From: Diospyros lotus
Lineage: Eukaryota > Streptophyta > Magnoliopsida > Ericales > Ebenaceae
Assembly (NCBI RefSeq): GCF_014633365.1
Contig: NC_068351.1
Span: forward strand, 23,072,866-23,136,865
Direction of reading: 5' to 3'
DNA length: 64,000 bases
The notes under the pieces: model-generated
The model's input: only the letters and a program-made list of their open reading frames with translations
Databases searched by the model: none
What the model was told of the DNA's origin: nothing
In this document: piece after piece, positions 59,091 through 64,000 of the stretch
How the letters are laid out: each line of letters opens with the position of its first letter
Numbering within the stretch: position 1 is the stretch's first letter
Position numbers and translations under genes: made by a program

Positions 59091-60784
59091 GTATGCGTTC
59101 TTTTTGCCGTTTTCAAGCCATTTTTAGTTTTCGATTTTCTAAAATAATGAAAATGCATTCTCTTTGTTGTTTTTAAAAATACATTTTTGAAAACAAAAAA
59201 AAATTATAAAGAAAACCCAAAACAACAAAAAATTGTTTTGCGTGTTTTCATCCAAAATAAACCCCAAACTCAAAACACGAAAAACTAGTTTCATTTTCTG
59301 TGTTTTTGATCTTCCTCTCTTCCTTCTTTTCAAGCTATCACCACTGGCCACTACTTACTTCCTTCTCTTTCTCTCTTCAAGCTAGATCTGCCACCAACGT
59401 TTCATTCTCTTCCTCTCTTCAAGGCCATGACTGCTACTGGCCAGATTCGCCGCCACCGCTTCGTTCACTTCCTTTCTTTAAGGCCAAAGTCGGGGGTTGC
59501 TGCATCTCCTTCATCCCTCATCTGTCATCGCTGCTTCATCTTCCTTGCTCCATTCACCCTATCATCTCTGACCTCACAGTGTTCCATCACCTCCGTCTTC
59601 TTTGCTGCTACCACTGCTTCTGCTAGCCAGCGTCACAATGTTCCCACTACGGTGTCACGATAATTCAGATTTAAGAGGTCTCCAATTTTTTGCTGTATTT
59701 TGTTGTTGTTAATAGGTTTTTCCTGTCTTTTTTTTATTAGATTGTCATTTTGTTTTCCATTTAGGGTTGTTGTGTATAGGCATTTGAACTGTTGTGGTTA
59801 GTTTCTACGAACTGATTTTTCCTGTGTTTTTTATTGTTAGATTTTTGCTGCATTTTGTGTTGATGTGATTTTTGCTTTTCACATACTTTGGTTGTATTTT
59901 TGTTGTTGGATTTGTTGTGATTTTTGTTGGATTTCCTTTATCTTTAGTTGTTGGGTGGTTGATTTTTGTTGTTATTTGTTGTTGTGCACAGAATGTGATG
60001 GTGAAATAAACCCTCTCCTAAATTGAGCTTGCATCAAACCTGTGCCCTTCTGTTTCCACACCTGTTGATCTTCTCATCCCTTCATTTGAAATGTTGAAAT
60101 TGCTTTATGCCCTTTGTTGGCCACGGGGATTTCTTAGATGTTGATTGCAAGAAGTTATTTTAGACAACTGCCTTGCATTTGTGTTTGGGCCACATGTTAA
60201 CCTGTAGAACTTTAGGAAAGATAAATATGATCTTAATACTCGAAATTGAAAGAAAGCATCCAATTTTAATTGTGTTTTTATATGCTTTTGGGGCACTGGG
60301 GAAATGCTTTAGTTACAACTCATGAATTGTTATATGTGGATTGTTTGAAGAGAACTCTGGTTTATGATAAATAAAAAAAACCTACTGCTCAACTAGTGTA
60401 GCCAATGTGTTTATTTTTCTTAGTCTCTGTCTTAGTGTGTTAAATCACTAATCTTAGCTTTAATTTCATTACTTTGGATTTTTTTTTTATGCAGTTAGTG
60501 GTCTTCACATATTGTAATTTGATTTATTACTTGTGTTATAGGGTCAGTTCAACTTCGGTTTCTAGGTATCTCTTTCTCCAAATCAAAAAGTAGTCTTCAC
60601 ACACCGACATAACACTAACTAAACACATGCTGACTAAATAAAATAGCATAGGTATCAAACAAAATAAATAAAATAGTAGGGGAGCTATAACAAAAACTAA
60701 CTATAACTTGTAGGTTGTTAAGAAAATTTTGGATTTGCACTTGGTTAAGTGGTTGATATTTATTGTGTGTCTTGAATAAAGAAC
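59091..60784 (+). other. Harbinger 5' region and leader
   Basis: AT-rich end, then a CT-rich segment with frames at 59300-59663 that I do not recognise (perhaps leader exon), then T-rich DNA with many TTGTTG words up to the ORF1 start. No protein domain seen. Confidence 0.45.
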
Positions 60785-61602
60785 ATGGGTGGTCACAAAG
60801 GTAAGACTAAGGAACCAATGTCATGGCCTGATGAGAATGAACATGGTTTTATCGGGATACTTTATGACAATGTGAAAGCAGCAAAATTGCAATGCTCTAC
60901 ATTCACGAAATATGATTGGGGAAAGATCAATCAAGACATGATTGGTCTCAGAAAAATGGATTATGGGATAGATAGATTGAAGGGTAAGTGGAACTGTTGA
61001 CGTAAAGTGCATCGCTTGTTCGCTGAACTAGTAGGGTATACAGGTGGTACATGGGATCCAAATACCAACAAAGTTGATGTTGCAGAGGAAGTTTGGCAAC
61101 ACTTTTTATAATATTTTCACAATTTTTTATTTGTGACATTATATTCTTTTGCTATACAGTATATTAATGTGGCTTATTTTCATGAATGTAGATAAACAAG
61201 GCTAAGTACAAAATATTCAAGAAGGAAGGATGTAAGCATTGTGTAGTTCTTGGAGAGATATTTGGTGGGACTATAGCCACTGGAGGTTTAGTCAATGCTT
61301 CCACTCGGCTTCCTCCAACATCAGAGGAAGAAAGGCAGATAGAAGATCATTTTCTGAATAGGGGAGTGCATGAATGTGTGCAACAAAATAATGATGAATA
61401 TGATGAAGTTACAAGTACTCATCATGACAAACGACAATGTAAAGAATCCAAGTCCAGTAAAGGTGAAAAACTTGAGGCTTGTATAGCTCAATGGTCATCT
61501 ATAGTCAGTATGAGAAATGAAGAAATTGAACTTAGGATGCTTTACCTAAAAGAAAAGCTTGCACGCATGCAAGGAAAATCGTCTATGCAATCCAACAATT
61601 GT

Positions 61603-61713
61603 AATCTCCGGATCTATGCTTATTTTCAACTCCCCGAACCATTTCGTCGCTTACTACGCCCTTCCTCGTCTCTGGGTACCTAGGTATCCACTGTAATCCT
61701 TTCCTCATTTGAA
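61603..61713 (-). rRNA. rrn23: Fragment of plastid 23S rRNA, 5' end
   Basis: The minus strand starts TTCAAATGAGGAAAGG, close to the mature plastid 23S 5' end, and runs about 111 bases to the insertion edge. A dead nuclear fragment, not an expressed rRNA. Confidence 0.88.
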
Positions 61714-61866
61714 CTTCGCCCTTAACTTTAAGGCTATGCCATCCTAAGGTGCTGCTAAATGGAAGGATCTTATCAACGTCCATGAATGATAAATCATAGA
61801 TCAAACCACCGAATCTGAAAAATTGGGTGCTATCATATAGCTTTGTATCGGCTAAGTTCATGAGTT

Positions 61867-61900
61867 GGAGATAAGCGGACTCGAACCGCTGACATCCGCC
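61867..61900 (-). tRNA. trnA-UGC: Fragment: 3' exon of plastid trnA-UGC
   Basis: The minus strand is GGCGGATGTCAGCGG then TTCGAGTCCGCTTATCTCC: variable region, T-arm (GGTTCGAGTCC) and 3' acceptor strand of plastid tRNA-Ala. The 5' exon is absent, so no tRNA can be made from it. Confidence 0.9.
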
Positions 61901-62120
61901 ACAGGGTAAACCACCACCTCTCAGGTCCCCCGATTGATTCTACCATAGAGGCCAATGATAGACAATAACTCCCCCCCAAACACAGCTTACAACTTTCATC
62001 GTACTGTGCTCTCCAAAGAGCAACTCTTCTCAAAATCTCACTCAAGGGGTGCCGAGTTGGAATCCCATTCGAACTAAGGATTCTTATGGTTCCGGAGGAT
62101 CCAGCTACAGGAGAACCGTT
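61901..62120 (-). other. Fragment of plastid trnA intron
   Basis: Continuation of the insertion upstream of the trnA 3' exon: group II intron 3' part with the CTGTAGCTGGATCCTCCGG and GCACAGTACGATGAAAG segments. Confidence 0.8.
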
Positions 62121-62506
62121 CCACTAGTCCAGATCCGAATTCAACTAAGGTTTACCTATAATCTTAAATAGTATGGAAGGAGTGTCTAATGAAGATTATA
62201 TGAAAGCAATAAAGGATTTTAAGGATCCAGATTTTAGGATGTTATTTGTGGAGATGCTAAAAATTAGGAGAGGACTTATCTTGAAACTTCTTTGATTTGC
62301 TTGATATTTTGGTATGTTGCTTGTTTTCTACTAGCTTGGACTACTATGTTCTTTTAGTACTTTGATGTTATACTTCTAAACAGGTGCTTGCTTATTTTAT
62401 TTTAATTGATGTGTTGGAGTTTTCATAAATAATGTTGTTTGAGTAGTATATTAAATGATGATTGATATAGATAATGATGTTGATTAAAAATATATTTGTG
62501 CAGAAG

Positions 62507-63771
62507 GATGTCTACTAAATCAAGTTGGGTTCAAAATTTGACTGATGAAGATTTGAGTGATGATGATTTTCTATTTACAAAAGATGATTTGGATGCGTCT
62601 ATTGGTGATATATTGATGCTTGGTTATTTTGTTACCAAAAAATGAATATTTATCAACAGGACACCTTGTAGATATCATTACTTACTGGAAAAATATACAT
62701 GTTGGAAATTTTAAATGGACATCCAGACTTGTGTCATCGTAATTTTTCGATGCAGAAACACGTTTTCATGAATTTTTTTGATACTTTGAAACATAAAGGG
62801 TTGTTGACAAATGGCAAAAAAGTTAGCATCGAGGAGGGTGTTGCTATGTTTCTGATGATTATAGGGCACACTACAAGATATAGTATTATTGGCGATAGAT
62901 TTTAGCATTCCAATAACACAATCCACAAATGGTTTAAGCGCATTTTACGGGTTGTTTGTTCATTGGGCACAGAGATAATCTCCCCTACAAAATGGACCTC
63001 TTGCACAAATATCCTTTCTCTAAGGATTGTATAGGTGCAATAGATGGAATGCATGTTGCAGCTTGGGTACCTACATCATGACAAACATCTTTTTGGTGAA
63101 GGAAGACTAATGTAACACAAAATGTGATATATTTGTGTATGCTGGATGGGAAGGTACTGCTAATGATTTGCGAGTATTCATTGACACAGTTACAAGACCC
63201 ATGAACAACTTTCCAATGCCACAGGGAGGTATATTCTAATACTTCAAATGATGTATCAAATATTTTTAAGTATTACAATCTTAAGTCATAGTTTTTTGCA
63301 AATCAATTTTATCTTGTTGATTCTGGCTATCCAAACATGCTTGGATTTCTTGCCCCTTATTGAGGTCAAAGATATCATCTACGTGATTATGTTGGAAAAG
63401 GAAGACCGCATGGAAAGGAAGAGCTGTTCAACTATAGACATTCCTTGTGTTGGAACATAACTGAACTTTGCATTGGAGTGTTGAAGGCAATATTTCCCAT
63501 TTTGAAATTAATAACTAATTATCCACTTAGTAGGCAAAGACAAATCCTTACTGCATGTTGCACAATACATAATTTTATTTGTCGGGGGGACTTTTTAGAT
63601 AAGTTATTCACTGAATATTCATCATATAATATGGTATTTGATGATATGCTGGAGTCAAGTCAAGATCAAGAAACCATACATTTTGATTCTAGTCAAACAA
63701 CTCAAATGGGACAATTTTGGGATCAAATTACTACACAAATGTGGAATGAGTTTCAAAGGACTCGTACATAA
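62507..63771 (+). pseudogene. Harbinger DDE transposase, broken
   Basis: The start MSTKSSWVQNLTDEDLSDDD is acidic and stops at 62643. A second block, from 62699, reads MLEILNGHPDLCHRNFSMQK and KVSIEEGVAMFLMIIGHTTR (the helix-rich N-terminal domain), stopping at 62903 after IGDRF. The catalytic region follows in shifted frames: AIDGMHVAAWVPTS (first D at 63043), WEGTANDLRVF (second D) and NITELCIGVLKAIFPILK (E), the pattern of DDE_Tnp_4. The C-terminal frame to 63771 (RQRQILTACCTIHNFICRGD) is intact. Stops at 62643, 62903, 63079 and 63360 and several shifts make it dead. Confidence 0.87.
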
Positions 63772-64000
63772 GTCTGTAATTTTATTTTATTGTTTTAATT
63801 TTTGAACTATGTTTATTTCTAATATTTGTATTAAATCTTGTAATCAAATCCCACTTGCTATTGAATTGTTTAATGCAATCTTATCATTTATAATCACATT
63901 ATGTTATTTCAGTTCACGTCTTTAATTTTTATTTTAATGCTTCCTATTTATAATCACATTATGAATTAATTATGATCGCACTTGCTATTTTTTTCAAGTT
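63772..64000. other. Harbinger 3' flank
   Basis: AT-rich DNA after the transposase stop; includes TTTATAATCACATTATG twice (63886 and 63948). The terminal inverted repeat is not visible in the window. Confidence 0.45.

Larger units (their letters stand above)
61603..62120 (-). other. Chloroplast DNA insertion (NUPT)
   Basis: On the minus strand this matches, from memory, the plastid rRNA operon in natural order: the 3' part of the trnA-UGC intron, the trnA 3' exon, the trnA-rrn23 spacer and the first ~110 bases of rrn23. Differences from what I recall are few and look like C-to-T/G-to-A changes. The left edge is sharp at AATCTCCGG; the right edge lies between 62117 and 62150. It interrupts Harbinger ORF1. 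The long minus-strand frames here are not genes. Confidence 0.92.
60785..62295 (+). pseudogene. Harbinger ORF1 (Myb/SANT-like), broken by cpDNA
   Basis: Helps the transposase reach the nucleus and element ends in the PIF/Harbinger family. It starts MGGHKGKTKEPMSWPDENEH and continues with the Myb/SANT-like domain (YDWGKINQDMIG, then a TGA at 60998 where relatives read on, then RKVHRLFAELVGYTGGTWDP and VAEEVWQHF). After a possible intron (acceptor near 61192) come KYKIFKKEGCKHCVVLGEIF and TRLPPTSEEERQIEDHFL. A charged helical region (KGEKLEACIAQWSSIV, ELRMLYLKEKLARMQ) follows. The chloroplast insert at 61603-62120 cuts it after SNN; the C-terminus resumes as ILNSMEGVSNEDYMKAIKDF and stops at 62293. 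Confidence 0.85.
59091..64000 (+). mobile_element. PIF/Harbinger transposon, right end outside window
   Basis: The left end is placed after TAA at 59088-59090, the usual Harbinger target trinucleotide; the subterminal phrase ATGCGTTCTTTTTGCCGTTTT recurs in variant form near 59153. It has the two-gene layout of the superfamily on the plus strand: a Myb/SANT-like ORF1 (60785-62295) and a DDE transposase (62507-63771). The right end was not found before 64000. Both genes are broken, and a chloroplast DNA insertion lies inside ORF1. The exact left end is inferred. Confidence 0.7.

Noticed and set aside
61867..61900. A functional tRNA gene
   Set aside because: Only the 3' exon and part of the intron of plastid trnA are present; there is no 5' half or anticodon stem.
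61583..62045. Minus-strand frames of 92 and 70 residues as genes
   Set aside because: They translate plastid trnA intron, spacer and 23S rRNA sequence, which is not protein-coding.

Overview
The window is plant nuclear DNA made almost entirely of nested transposable elements. The evidence for a plant is: Ty3/gypsy and Ty1/copia LTRs with initiator tRNA-Met primer sites, an L1-type LINE with plant-style ORF1, CACTA (En/Spm) transposons, a PIF/Harbinger element, introns with GT/AG borders, and a fragment of the chloroplast rRNA operon. I see no complete host gene. The background is AT-rich, broken by several very GC-rich islands that sit inside the mobile elements.

Layout. 1-3654: AT-rich DNA with two diverged direct copies of one repeat and a 225-bp tandem duplication. 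3655-9299: minus-strand gypsy remnant (leader, primer site, one LTR) whose LTR is split by a gypsy solo LTR at 4760-7578 with a perfect 5-bp target duplication. 9300-16429: AT-rich, only weak element candidates. 16430-48960: one four-level nest. A minus-strand L1 LINE (3' part 16430-18017, 5' part 45375-48960) is split by a gypsy LTR (18018-45374). That LTR carries two CACTA elements: a small one (19236-20702, duplication AGG) and a large one (20813-44958, duplication CAT). The large one carries a copia element (33200-42776, duplication TTGAT). 51340-58451: copia solo LTR (duplication CCATG) holding two gypsy solo LTRs. 58452-58760: copia gag scrap. 59091-end: PIF/Harbinger element with both its genes broken, one of them by a chloroplast DNA insertion.

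The large CACTA is the richest object. It has 14-bp terminal inverted repeats and palindromic subterminal arrays. A GC-rich repetitive leader exon precedes a TNP2-type transposase gene in four coding exons. A second gene in seven exons is of the Transposase_24/TNPA-like class. Each exon model sums to a whole number of codons, after restoring one missing base in TNP2. TNP2 carries two stops and one frameshift; the second gene carries one stop. Intron 5 of the second gene is 12 kb long because it holds the copia element and an antisense multi-exon fragment of an unidentified gene. The copia element has nearly identical LTRs but wrecked coding capacity, so it was probably moved by proteins made elsewhere.
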